This document shows, piece after piece, positions 25,741-38,288 of a stretch of 64,000 nt of DNA. The stretch is from Bidens hawaiensis. Taxonomy: Eukaryota > Streptophyta > Magnoliopsida > Asterales > Asteraceae. Under the pieces are notes generated by a model. It was not told the DNA's origin. It did not search any database and saw only the letters and a program-made list of their open reading frames with translations. The stretch spans positions 62,001 to 126,000 of the forward strand of contig JAIQDT010000838.1 of assembly GCA_021521415.1 (NCBI GenBank), written 5' to 3'. Every line of letters begins with the position of its first letter. Within the stretch, counting starts at the first letter, position 1. A program made the translations under genes and the position numbers.

Positions 25741-26329
25741 AACAGTTTTGCTCAACCATTATCGAAACCTTCGATTTGTTAATCTATTTTTCAAAGGCCT
25801 GCATTTATCTAATGGTGAGCCCGTAGGTAATGATTTCACAGCCATGCCTCTTAACATGTCTTTCGAAGATAAACAAAAGTATAATCTCAAAAACAAATTA
25901 AAAGCCGTTCAAGCTGCCCTCCAATTCGGTGAAGCCATCGCCCATGAGGTTAGTTTTTCATACTTTATATTTATAACGGTTTGTGTGGAGTAAAGTAATA
26001 ACAATAATAAGTAGTATAAAGAATGTTATTAAAATTTGATAACAATGAGACTACCAACAATCTAACTTTTATTTATGCATCTAACATCTACTTTTATTGC
26101 AACTATTTTTTATTTACGCATCAAACTTTTTATTATGTATCTAACTTTTACTTTCATCGCAACTAACTTTTATTTATATATATGCATGCTAATATTATAT
26201 ATATATATAAACCTAAATATCTTGGCCAAATCAAGCTTTCTTCATAATTCAATCAAGGATTATACTAGGTATGTTAAAACGATTCATCAATTTCAATATT
26301 TTGTATACTTAATATAGTCACAATTGTTA

Positions 26330-26770
26330 CTTTCGATCGCTCTCAGTTAGAATTATATTAGTTGTTGGTTTCGTTTTAGTTTATTTAATTTTTTAAGTTC
26401 CGTTTCAGTTTATTTTGGTTTTGATTTTTCCTTTAGTTACTTTGGTTAGGTTTATTTTTCCAGTTTTGTTTGCGTTCGATTTTTTTTTAGTTTAGTTTTG
26501 GATCGGTTTCATTTATTTTGTTATTGTTTTATTTTTACAGTTTTGGTTTTCTTTTGGTTCGGATTTTTATCAATTTTAGTTTTTTATAGCTTTACTTCAG
26601 TTTTTTTTGTTTTGGGTCGGTTTTTGTTTTATCAACTTTTGGATTCAATTTGGTATAAGTTTTGTTTTGGTTTTAGTATTTCCAACTTTGTTTCAGTTCG
26701 GTTTGATTTTACTTTGTTTTGGTTTTAGTGTTTATTTTAAATTGCTTGGTTTGCATTTATGTCTATTTAA
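26330..26770 (+). repeat. T-rich GGTTTTGGTTCGGTTT-like low complexity
   Basis: An irregular run of GTTTTGGTTT, TTCGGTTT and CAGTTTTGG words. Open frames here are compositional. Confidence 0.6.
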
Positions 26771-27745
26771 ACCATATATTACTTTATAATTTTGTATACA
26801 TGAAAAGAAATGACAACATGAATTTCGATCTGTTGAACATTTATTTTTAATTGTCCTTCAATCAACAGAAAATTTTCAAATGGGTTATATATTTCTTTTT
26901 ATGTGTGCCTAATTTCACTAACTTAACTCATAGAAATTATTTGCGATATTTTTCTTTTACCAAGTTCAAGGCATTGAATAAACCACTAAGAAAGCTACAC
27001 GTCTCTTTTCCTCTCATACACAATATGCACCGATACAAACTTCTTTTTTTTTATTTTGCCTTTGTTTACATTTATATTTATATTTCTATCATGACTCTGC
27101 TAGAAGTTCAACTTCGTATACATATGTTTTAAGAATAAACATGTCTTTCAACTTTAATTAGTTAATGTTCTTTAATCTAGATGGAATTTTATAGATAAAC
27201 TTTATGTAAAATTCAACACTTTGTTACAATAAGATATTAATTTTTTAATTATTGATATATGGTTGCTTTTTAATATGCCAGCAATCAAGCAACATCGAAG
27301 AAGATGAGGATAGAGTTAGAAATTAAAAATCTCGGTTTGTTATTTCAAAAATGGAGAAACTAGACAAGGAGGTTGGATTATATACATCGTATATATTTCT
27401 TTTGATCTTTTTTCCTTTCAAAATTATCCCACCACATTATAACTTACTATTCTCCCTTTCTTATTTTTTTATAATAAACTTTGCATTATAACACTAAATA
27501 TTAGTTTCAAGCTTTTCTTGAAACTTGATTTGTGATTAGCCGCAATGTATATTGAATGCCATTTAAATTTTCTTTATAAGCATTATACTATGTAATATAA
27601 TCTTTTATAAGTTTATATCTTTCAATTTTATGTTGCTATTTGAATGACTTGCATTTATAAATCATGTTTCCGTCTCAACAAGTGTATAAAAAAATATATT
27701 GTCATTTGAAATTACATGTGTTTAATTAACGATTTTTATATTTCC

Positions 27746-27775
27746 ACCCGTGTAGTACACGGGTCAATAACCTAG
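27746..27775 (+). mobile_element. Helitron 3' terminus (plus strand)
   Basis: A perfect hairpin ACCCGTG/CACGGGT (27746-27764), then CAATAAC and CTAG (27772-27775), then T. This is the canonical Helitron 3' plan. The body lies to the left, inside the intron after 25948. Its 5' TC end is uncertain (a TCTAAC near 26060 is one candidate). Confidence 0.7.
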
Positions 27776-28856
27776 TATAATATATAACATAATAAGTAAA
27801 AGGTCGTACAGGGTATTTAGGACCGTACCTCTACAGTGATTTGTGTGGTTTCTTCAGGTTAATGAAAGAACCCGCACCAACAAAGGAGGCAAAAAGGTAT
27901 AATTTACTTCTGTCTTTCCCTTCTATGTTTCAATTATATCCAGTTGCATTGTTATTTTGCGTTTCTGTATCTTGTTTGTGTATATCTCTAACATGCACAT
28001 GATGTTTGCTTAGGTGTATTTGTGCTAACTTTGTTTTGTGTGGTTATTTCAGGATGATGAAGTAGCCCACACCGACAGAGGAGGCAGCAAGGTATATTTT
28101 ATTTTTTTTGTCTTTCAAGTTGGTGTCTAGTTGCATTGTTATTTTGTGCTTTGACCGATTATTGTTTTTTGTTTTTATTTCAAGATCACACTCTCGAAGA
28201 CGCATTCTCCGTAAGTATTTCTATTTCTAGATCACACTTTTAAGATTGTTTCTGAGAGCGGTCAATTGTTTGCCTGCTTTTAAGATTAATTAAAGGTTAT
28301 ATGTTCAAGTTAGTCGGCAGAAATATTACTAGGCTTAGGACTATTGGTCTTCAAATCTTGTCACAAATTTCTTATACAATCCATTTACAGTTTTAGCGAG
28401 CCTTCGAGATCAAACAAACGCAATGCCGCTGATCACAAAGAATCATTTGATAAATGTGAGTGTCATGAAACTTGTTTGCGTATTGCTTGAATTTAATATG
28501 AGACATTATTTTGGGAACAGGTCCGAAGCAGAGTGGTTTCAAATGGCGCTAGCGGACCCTTAAATATTCTAAGTTTATTTTGGATGTTTTCTTTTTGTGG
28601 AAGCTCAAACCATCCTTGGTTAGAACATGTTGCTAGGAATCACTTGCAAACTATTTCTCGCATTAGTGGACCCTTTAATATTTATTTTGAATGTTTTATT
28701 TATTTTTTGTAGAAGTTGCAACCATCTTGGGTTAGAATACGCTTTTGCTAAGAATCTCTAGTAAAGTTGTTTCCTTTAATCCTGCTTTGTTAATTTATTA
28801 CACTAGCACTGGTTTGTGAAGGTAATCTTTTTTAAATGCTCTCTTTTATTGATATT

Positions 28857-28886
28857 ACTACGTTATATGCCCGTGTGACACACGGG
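28857..28886 (-). mobile_element. Helitron-like 3' terminus (minus strand)
   Basis: Hairpin CCCGTGTG/CACACGGG (28870-28886) with a degenerate terminus CGTAGT instead of CTAGT on the minus strand. The body would run rightward. Confidence 0.5.
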
Positions 28887-31800
28887 TTGAAAAAATAACT
28901 TTTTAAACATATTAACAAATATGACCTCTGAAATTTTAAAAATCAAATTAGCATGTAATCAAGTAACTCAAATGAAGAGGTTTGGACACGTATGCTTTCC
29001 CATTTGTTATTGTGTCAACACCATGTTAAATTTACTAAAGTGTTCACCAAACAAAAATCCATGCCTCCCCTGATTACATGTAGTTTCCTAAGGAATGGCT
29101 CCTCCATTATGCCCAGATCAAAATGAATAAAATTTGCCTTATGGCCATTATCCCCCTGAGATCAAAAGCAAATTTAACCTCCAGGTAGAAAAGGTAAATG
29201 GTTTAGAATTCCAAAAAAGCAACAACATCACAATTAACAACCCATGATCTCAAGGTTAACCATAAACATGTCAAAGTTGACCCAAAAAAGTCAACTCTAA
29301 TAAAAAAAGTCAAAACATGACCAGAACAAAGACTTGACCCAGAAAAAGTCAGTCTTGATTAAAAAAAAAAACAACTTTGACTAAACAACTCTTACCATAG
29401 GAACCTTACTGTCTTTAAATCTCATAATTCCCATTATACCATTGGTTGCCCAAATCACTCTTAGAAACCTACTGCTCATAAAAACGTAATTTAACTCTAG
29501 TTTTTTATGTTTCGTTATCTAAAATAGCTTTTGACTCTTTTGACTCGTTATTGAATAAAAAGTTGACCCTGATACCGGGTTAAATTTGACCCGACAATAA
29601 AAACATTTTTTACCCGTCAATGAAACAAAACTGTTGACCCGCTCGCAATTGGTCTATTTTTTAAGTTTCGATCAGTCGTTATAAAAATTACGAACAACGG
29701 CGAACGGTTTGGTTACGGTTTATACCGAAAACCGAAACAAGCCATAAGATTGTTAAATATCTTTTATTTTAAAGTAATATATATGGTGTATGTGTGTGTA
29801 TAATCCGGGCCACTGAAAATTAGGTAAATCCAAATTGGGTAAATCGTAGGCCGCACTCTTCCTTTATACTCATTGTTATTATGCAACAATCTCATTTTTT
29901 TTACTGATTCAATTGACATTTTTTGTGATTTATCTACTATAAACCCTCCCTTTTAAAATATGTTTACTTGCATTAGTATGTGGACTCCGCAAAACTATTG
30001 AGCTAAGATATATGTTATGGTCATTAGATAACAATTACCTTACTGGTTGATTGAATCCATTGTTTATAAGCCTATGAAACTCAAACCAACTGATTTTCGA
30101 CACATCATTTGCGTTCAAACGGGCCAATGTCCACGACTGATCTTTAAGGTTGTCGGGTTCTTTTTTCTTAATAGTACTTGTCTATTGTCTTCTTCCCGGG
30201 TAAGCTAACCGAACCTGTGTCGGGTGGGACCACATCATGCTGCAAAAGCATGTATAGTTGTCAACATTGGGACTAATATTTAACTAATTGTTGTAATTAG
30301 AATGGAGGAGCACAGGTCGGTTTTAGGCTTAAACCAAACCAAAAAAATCGGTTTTTGTGTTTTTAAAACTATTGTAGTCAGTACCAAGGCTGTATCCTTA
30401 CGTAGCCAATCATTCCAAGAAACAGTAACCAAATTCATACCATCATCGATATGCTTTTTGGCTATCCAGACTTTTGACTATGCTGTTAATATTGAACAGA
30501 AAGCATATCCATAGACAATAATCAAATTTAACCAGAATAAAGTCAAAGTAAACAAAAAAACCTGAATTGACTATGTTCACATCTTTCCGTAATACCAAAA
30601 GTACCCAAGGTGGAATAGGCACTCTATTGACTGTCCCAGGTCCACCAAAACTCAAATTTGGATCCAAATAAGTCAAAAGAGCCCACCTCCTTTCATTTTA
30701 GTAATAATTTAGTTAAAAAATCAAATAACTAAATAAGTTTGGCTCACTTTGTTAACCGATATACGTAACAAAATATACAAATAGCATACTTGTGCTAATA
30801 TTATGAACATTCACTGGCTTAAATTCAGATTTAGATGGTAATTAGACCACAAATCTTCCATAAATATTAACACACACACATATATAAACTTACAAATGCA
30901 TGACAAGAATGACCAGTAACAACTGAAAAACAACAAAACCTACGTTTGAAAGGCACTAAAATAACACATGAAAGCGTTAACGTTAACTTCTAAAAGAGTT
31001 TCTAAAATAAATTGACATTATAGAAATTTTAAAAAAGATATCACATCGGCTATAATGCAACTATAAAATAAGAGAATAAAACCTCACTATAATGCACATC
31101 GGCTTGCAACTCACTTTTGAGTCTTGAATACAATAAAACTCAATAAAAGACAAACAATAATTAGTAGATATAAAAATCAATTGGGACTTACGCCATTGAT
31201 AGTTTAGTAGAACCCTTTCCAGCCTTAGCCTCTACAACCTCCGTGCTACCATCTTGAGTCCTTTTTGTTAGAGCAACTATATCTTCATTTGATAAGTGAT
31301 TTGCTTGCGGTGTAGCCTTCATTTATAACCATTTATCAGTACCACAAACCACCATCAATGATGCATACACTTTTGTGCAACCAAAAGTGCAAAAATAACC
31401 AAAAACATACATGAAAAAACAATGGTAGAATAGTAATACCAGCATGACCACTAACAACAGGCACATTAACATCTGCAACATATGAATTACCATATCAAAT
31501 GACCGAATTCAAAAGATTATGCTATAAAACAGTGCCCAGCTTTTTTAAAATTTTCCAACATAGAAAGTTTTAGCCTAGACAACATCAAGTGTGAAACCTT
31601 CGTCTTCTCATCATTATAATCTATCTAAACAATACTTGGAAATAGCTGTGCACAAAACTTAACAATACCAGCAAGACAGGAGGGACCACAGATTCTTGCC
31701 ATTGTAGTCTCTAAAACAGCAAAGCGAAAAGTAAAATATAAACAATAAGCTAACTACAAACCAAAAGAAGACATAATTCCATAACCATTACAGACTTGCC

Positions 31801-32300
31801 CACAAGTAAAAAGGATATATATACTTACTACATAGTCATGGCCTTATTTGTGAGCTATTTTATTCAAGAACATGAATTAGATTAAAAACCTAATTATTGG
31901 GTTTACAAAATTATGAACATGCAGGTTAACTTTGACCAAGGTTTTTCTTCACAAATAATTTCAACAGTTCCGAACGGAGCTGATGCCTTCAAACTTCAAA
32001 AAGAAGAATAATTGACTTCAAGAAAGAAAAAATAACCAAAGTGAGTGAATCTGTGTATGAAATCCAGAAAGAAAACATACCTCAAATCTTCGATGTGGCT
32101 GGATGATGAGGGAGATTGTGGATGTTGAGATAGTATTTTGAATTGCAATCTTTCTCTCTTTTTCGTGGTGGTTGGCTTCCAGAGGAAGACTGAAAAAGGA
32201 ACCAAGCTTTAGTAAAACAGGATTGAAGGCTGTCACATCAGAAAAGGCTCCTATGATTAAGACATCAACATGCAATATTGGGAGGACAATCTTCTTTTAT
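28887..32300 (-). other. Possible captured exons, otherwise noncoding
   Basis: Two minus-strand blocks look exon-like: 31194-31325 ([18 protein letters not shown]..., donor-like end) and about 30560-30680 (YLDPNLSFGGPGTVNRVPIP), followed by 30360-30490 (VWIAKKHIDDGMNLVTVSWN). I cannot assign a family and no continuous gene emerges. The rest is AT-rich, including runs of GTCAAA/TTGACC words at 29270-29640. Confidence 0.3.
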
Positions 32301-32307
32301 TTTATTA

Positions 32308-32334
32308 CTAGGTTATAAACTCGTGTTGTACACG
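32308..32334 (-). mobile_element. Helitron 3' terminus (minus strand)
   Basis: On the minus strand CGTGT/ACACG hairpin (32322-32334), then AGTTTATAAC and CTAG (32308-32311), then T. The terminus shares ATAACCTAGT with the one at 27775. The body runs right and would include the RPA1-like remnant. Confidence 0.6.
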
Positions 32335-32689
32335 TACCGGTTGAGTGCAAAAATACTGAAATTAAAAAAAAAATATTAATAAATAAATACATATTGTATT
32401 TCAATATTTTACATTTGCAATTTTTTGTATTAGTGTTACATTTACTATAACTATAGTTCATAAATCATAATAAAAGTAAATGTTCAACTCAAAATACAAT
32501 ATAAACTGCAAACAAAGGCTGTAAACAAACCAAACAAATCCAAATAGCCAACTTGTAAAAAATAGTAAAATACCATATTCAAATGCAAATCCAAGTAGTG
32601 AACTTGACAAAGACAAATACCAACTTCAAAACACCAAATAACTAAATAAGTACTTAAAAAGAGCAATGATAATTCTTTGAAATTTGGAA

Positions 32690-33841
32690 AAATATGATTA
32701 TTTTTCCAGCTTTAGAATTAATAAGTTTGGATTGGCAACCGCTTTCGGACCTTCGATCAATTTTTGACTGGCTTAGTTGCAGATTCACTTGTAGAATCAT
32801 CAAGACAATATGCCTCCATCAAGTTACACTTCAACTCCGAATCGACGATTGTTTTCTTGACTTCTCATCATGCAACAAAGTCCTCCCATTAGTTCTAGCC
32901 ATAAGTGACAAGTGATGTATCTTGGGATTCAAAATCCACTGATGTAATATTCATGGAGTGTGAGGGCTCAACCTACATTGTAATACAAAGTGATGTGTTA
33001 AATGATGAACCTATAGTCTAAATATAATACATACAAGTTTTTGTATAAATACCTAAATAATAAGGTAATTAATATCACTTGATCAACCTCTAAATTTGCT
33101 TCAAGGAGATTATGATCATAAGTGGATTTGTTAGCGGTGAAAGACTTGTAGATGCTTGTGATATCATAGTTGGTAATATCAATCTTGAATGCAAACTTTT
33201 TTCCAACCAAATAAGTAATTTCATTTGAAACCATGTTGAGTCTGATAAATTACGAGAGTATACAACCAGGTGTATAAAATGAAAATTTAGAAAATATTTC
33301 AAGGCCACCCAAAAAAAAGTGTACCTCAAGACTCTATCAGCCATTTATTTGACACTCTTTTTCAACATTTTTCTAGCTTCCCAATCAAACATAGTTAAGA
33401 GACACAACCCAAGTATTGACTTGTAACCTTAACGAAAATTTGAACCTAAAACATATAAAAAAATAAGTTGAAATATAAAAATAATCTTACCGGTAAATAT
33501 TTTCAAAAGTGCTATATTAGTCGCAACTATTATAACATTGATGCGGATGTAGCAGTTGAATAGGTAAATGTTTGGCACTTTGGCCTTATTGAACAGATCT
33601 TGACACTTGGCAGTTGGGATTGTCGGGCCAGCTCATTAACACACTTAAACTGGGCCTCCAAGTATGACGCAAAGGACCCGGTAGAGCCACTCTTTATGCA
33701 TATACATGATTTGTATCCCAGTATCAAGTGCTATGGACATGTAAATTTAGGATCTGCACGAGATCCATATTTGACTATTTTCTTGACTTGTTGACCAAAT
33801 AGTTCAAATAAATAAAGAGGTGCAACAAAATGTATAATAAA

Positions 33842-33872
<31 letters not shown>

Positions 33873-34520
33873 AATTAAATTAAATATTCATTGATAACCT
33901 TGTAGAAACAACTTTATTGTTGCATAGGTCGGTAGGGCATTGACATTATATCTGTGGTTGCTCCACCATATCAGACCCAAAATGTGTTGTTTACAATAAA
34001 CAGTGTTCTAACCTTCTTGTTACAACTATGAGAAGCGTTGTAATACCACTCCACACCAGGTAGAAAACTTATGAGGGTACCTGTGACAATTACAGACTTC
34101 ACCTAAAGAATGCATACATGTATTAATTATTCTAAATTTGTAAATAGGTTTATTTATTAAAATGATAAAACAAAAAAATTACCTTAGTTGTTTTATTGAC
34201 CTGTGCTATGCTGTTAAAAACAGTTTGGGTAAAAAATTCATCTTGCAAATCGGTAGGCATCTCTGATGACACTAATCGACGTGTTGAAACTGATTTATCA
34301 TAATCTTTGCTAAGTAAGCTGCTCATAAAGACATAAAATCAAGTTATAAAAATACCGATATGTATTAATATTTAAGAACAGATATAGTAAATAAATGTGT
34401 AAGATAAAACATATCAAACCTTTTTCTGAAAGTCGTGATCTCCTCAATCTCATCGTTATTGTTAATATATATATCAGGTACTACCTTGGAACGATGATGA
34501 AAGTATGAAACAAATGCCCC
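32690..34520 (-). pseudogene. RPA1-like (replication protein A large subunit) remnant
   Basis: RPA70-like proteins bind single-stranded DNA through OB folds, and plant Helitrons often carry such genes. Three exons join without a stop: 34520-34423 (HHRSKVVPDIYINNN), 34321-34183 (LLSKDYDKSVSTRRLVSSE ... TVFNSIAQV) and 34102-34013 (VTGTLISFLPGVEWYYNASH-SCNKK, resembling the zinc-binding WYY-C-CNKK start of the C-terminal OB fold). After 34013 the continuation is broken. An OB-like block (ITYLVGKKFAFKIDITNYD) follows at about 33235-33070, and a polar tail (DDSTSESATKPVKN) near 32800 has stops. No N-terminal domain was found. It lies directly inside the Helitron end at 32308. Expression of the intact part is unknown. 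Confidence 0.6.
33842..33873. repeat. (TAA)n microsatellite
   Basis: About ten AATAAT units within an intron-like part of the RPA1-like remnant. Confidence 0.9.
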
Positions 34521-36037
34521 CCCTATATAACAAACAAATAAAATAAGTGTTATTAAATAATAATAACAACTATAATAATTGGTAAAATTATAATTTCTAA
34601 TTGGTATGGATTCATATTTAGATTCTCTTATTAGTTAATAATTTCATCCTATATAAAGCTCATATTTGTATTTAATCATAAAGCATGGCTTGATTATAAC
34701 ATAAGCAATTTAGATTTGTTTGCCTCTGCATAAACTCTGCTCTAACAAAAGTTTAGATTAAAAATTCACTGCAACACCCCTAAAATAAAATATTGAAAAC
34801 CAAAGACAAAAGAAAAATATTAATAAATGAAAACTTAAATGTCTTATAACTTATAAGATTACGTTTAGGGACATCTGTTTTTGTAGGTACTACAATATGT
34901 AACAAAACCACTTTATCATGCCAGTATTGATTCTCTTCTAGAAACTTATCAAATGCAAGTATTTTTTTGAGGAAACAAATATAGCCGAGTGAACACCTTA
35001 AGCTGTAGCATAAACAGTTTTGTAACAAAGTTAACTTGGTTTTAAAAAAAGCATTTTAATAAAAGTGACTTCACCTTTCCTACTGAAAATCTCTCTCTTA
35101 ATTTCTTCACATATCATTGAACTTGTGGCTTCTCAATTTCATGAATGAATCGATCCGAATCCTTACCAATTGGAAACTATAATTCCACCAATTAAAAAAC
35201 TTACATTAGAAAAAATAATAATAAATATCACTTAGTATGTAACAATTAAATTAAAAAGTAGCACAACAACATGAGTGAGTCCCCCCTTATCCATTTTTTA
35301 TTGGAATACTATGATGTTGACACGCTAATTATGAAGCATAAAAATATTTACATATTCACACGGTAACATTTTTGATAGGTTACAAAATTAACTTGTAAAG
35401 AACTTAAGTTAGAGTTGTAAAACATCCACAACAGGCTTTGCCACAACTTCATAACAGGACGATGCTTTCAATAAGTACCTAATCAAATTAAAATGTATCT
35501 AAATCCCTGCAACTCAACTTAAACGCATTTCTTAATCTTAGATCCACTCAAAGTCTCCCTAAAACTAACGTGCAAAAACAAATATCAAGTCAAATGATTG
35601 AGCAATAACCAGAAAATTATCAACACATAAAATATTTCAGCCAATACTGAGTTCAATATTGCTTATTAGGCGAACATATCTTCTACAAATCCGAAATCAT
35701 TGTTGAAATATTGCACAAACTGGAATCCGTTACAATTCTTTAGATTTGTAGATGTATACTTACACAATCATGACAAAACAATAACCAAATCATACATGCA
35801 CGGATGATTAGGAATTAGGTTTACCTGTATCAAGACTGTGTGGTGGGATTTCAATAGTACGGGACCAACGAATGAAGATGAAGGTTGGAACCACAGAGAT
35901 AATGATTATGAAAGTAAAGAAATCATCTGGTAACTACACAAGCTCTATTCTAAAAAAAATAACCGTAAAAGAGAGGCAGAAACACTGTGAAAACAAGAGG
36001 AGCAGGCTGTGTACTAATGACACCTGTCTTGTTTTAA
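34521..36037. other. Upstream part of the RPA1-like region
   Basis: Probable 5' exons and introns of the RPA1-like remnant, but I could not define them. The minus-strand frame 35028-34780 shows no clear OB-fold motif. The right edge has a short (AATCT)n run at 36035-36055. Confidence 0.3.
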
Positions 36038-36537
36038 TCTAATCTAATCTAATCTCAACTGAATCTAAATCTAAATATACTATCCTATTTATGGGTTATA
36101 GGGTAAAACTATTTTGGCAAAATTAGTTATAATTTCCTTTCAAAATCTCTAATCTCTCATCTCATTCATCCTATCTATCCATGGGTCACGGGTCAAAATA
36201 ATTTTGATAAATGGGTTATAATTTCCTTTTTAATTCTCTAATTTTTTATCTTATTTATCCTACCTATCCATGGGTCATGGGTCAAAACAATTTTGACAAA
36301 TTGGTCATCTCATTCATCATAGTTATCCGTAAGTAATGTGTCAAAACAATTTTGGCAAATGTTATATGTAAAGAGATTTTTTTGAATTTGTAAATTTGAG
36401 ATTCTAGACTTCTTATTCTTTGTACTATATATTTTATTTCGTTTTTATCTTAATTTTGTTTATTTTTTTTTCAAATAACATACCTTATTTGTTTTTATTA
36501 TTTGACATCCCGTATAATACACGGGCTCAAAAGCTAG
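36038..36537 (+). mobile_element. Short non-autonomous Helitron
   Basis: The 3' end has hairpin CCCGT...ACGGG (36509-36525), then CTCAAAAG and CTAG (36534-36537), then T. A 5' TC following A at 36037/36038 is a plausible start. The interior holds three ~100-bp units around CATGGGTCA-GGGTCAAAA-AATTTTG. No coding. Confidence 0.5.
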
Positions 36538-36818
36538 TTGTTTATATTGCTATAGGGAATCAATAGTTTTGTTGAGCAACACTATCAGCAATTCATAATT
36601 TAGACTGTGAGCAGGTAACAAAATAAATAAATAACTGTTTATATACACACCCAAAAAAACAAATTGTTAATTTTTTTTATTTAATGAATGGCATGAGTTT
36701 TTTTAATTTCATGAATTCAAATCAAGTTATAATGGAACTTGCATAAAATTGCGGTAGTTTTAGTGGTGGATATGAACCAAAAGAATCACATGTTGGGACT
36801 TTTTTTGTTAAACTGATA

Positions 36819-36837
36819 GGGGGGGGGGGGGGGGGGG
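36819..36837. repeat. Poly-G tract (19 G)
   Basis: An uninterrupted G run, preceded by GATA. Length may be unreliable in an assembly. Confidence 0.85.
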
Positions 36838-37152
36838 TTGTTGGTTTTAGCGATAGTGAATGCGATATCTAGATTTATTTCTTTTGCGGGCCGAAATGGG
36901 GGCGATGGTGGTGATAGCGTGTGTATCTATATATACACACGTGCACATAGTTATAACAAATTATTTGCAAGAGTGAACAGCTAATTCTGTCCATGAAGTT
37001 TGGTTACTTTTGCCATTTCCTTTCAAAAACCTTTTTTTTTCACCATCATGGTTTCCAAAGTTGTCATTTAATTCCAACGCTTTAACCTCATCCAAAAACC
37101 TTGTTAAATAAAGGGATTTTTATGTTCTTTTACTTAATTTACATTATTTATA

Positions 37153-37192
37153 TATTATATACTATGTTAGATACCTGTGCAAAACACATGTT
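37153..37192 (-). mobile_element. Degenerate Helitron-like end
   Basis: Minus strand reads ACATGTGTTTTGCACAGGT then ATCTAACATAGT: a decayed version of the hairpin/CTAGT ends nearby. Weak evidence alone. Confidence 0.3.
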
Positions 37193-37488
37193 AAAATAAA
37201 TAAATTTATTTATAAATAATAACACAATGTGAAATATAAAAACATGTTCAACATATAAAAAAGTATAATATATGGTTGAATAAATTACACAATACACAAT
37301 ATGGAAATAAAAAGTTGAATTTTTGTAAATCTCTAAATATTTTTTTGTATACAATTTTTGTAATTTAATTTTTAACTTTATCTTTCATATTAAAATTAGT
37401 AGTTTCACTTTGTTTTTAGTTTCAACTCTAGATAATGAAATACATAGCTGACCATGTGTTAAAACAGATTTCTCAAAAACAAGCAAAC

Positions 37489-38210
37489 CATCTAAAGCGA
37501 TTAATCTTAGCTTTTATTAACTTCATTGCAAAACAAATATAAAGCGAAAATTTCTTTCTTTGAAATTTGAAATTAAATATTTTATCTAAATCATTACTTA
37601 TAAAAACATAATATTAATAACTAATACAATCTATACTATATAAAACTAAATAGTATATTTATGTTGGTACTAAATTTTTAAACCAAGAAATAATTATCTA
37701 ACTGTACTAATAAAAGAAAATAATAAGAATGACATGTCAATCCCATATTCATTCTAAGTCTAATATCTTTTCTCATTCATCCTACCTATCTATGGGTTAT
37801 AGGGTAAAATCATTTTGGCCAATTAGTTATAATTTCCTTTCAAAATCTCTAATCTCTCATCTCATTCATCCTATTTATCCATGGGTCACGAGTCAAAATA
37901 ATTTTGGCAAAAAGGTTATAATTTTCTTTCTAATTCTCTAATTTTTCATCTTATTTATCCTACCTATTCATGGTAATGGGTCAAAACAATTTTGGCAAAT
38001 AGGTCAAATCAATCATCTAAAGCGATTGATCTTAGCTTTTATTAATATTTATTGCAAAACAAACATAAAGTAAAAATTTCTTTCTTTGAAATTTAAAATT
38101 AATTACTTTATCTAAATCAACGTGTAAATCGCTACTTATAAAAGCTTAATGTTAATAACTAATACAACATATTTATATAAATTAAATAATATATTTATGT
38201 GTTTATTAAT
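37489..38210 (+). repeat. Two ~200-bp direct repeats flanking a Helitron-like module
   Basis: 37489-37690 and 38012-38210 share ATCTAAAGCGATT, TTTCTTTCTTTGAAATTT and GTTAATAACTAATACAA. Between them, 37760-38000 repeats the TCATCCTA-CATGGGT-AATTTTGGCAAA module also seen at 36080-36370. A Helitron-like start TCTATACTATATAAAAC lies at 37630. Confidence 0.6.
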
Positions 38211-38288
38211 TTTTTTAAATAAAAAGTAACTATTAAAAAGAGAAAATAATCGATAAAAAAGAAAAAAAAGTTACATATAAAACTATTA

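Larger units (their letters stand above)
25781..28552 (+). pseudogene. 3' exons of an unidentified gene, Helitron-interrupted
   Basis: Exon-like blocks join in phase: ~25799-25948 (GLHLSNGEPVGNDFTAMPLN ... QFGEAIAHE), 27858-27896 (VNERTRTNKGGKK), 28053-28091 (DDEVAHTDRGGSK), 28185-28210, 28397-28455 and 28521-28552, ending K-W-R-stop. All have GT-AG borders. The two 39-bp exons resemble each other, as after an exon duplication. A possible extra block at 27283-27377 has a stop in frame. The tail is basic and hydrophilic. I do not know the family. Helitron ends at 27775 and 28858 sit in and just beyond the gene, so it may be captured or degraded; upstream exons are not visible. Confidence 0.45.

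Noticed and set aside
26498..26789. Phe-rich ORFs resembling membrane proteins
   Set aside because: Produced by a T-rich low-complexity repeat.
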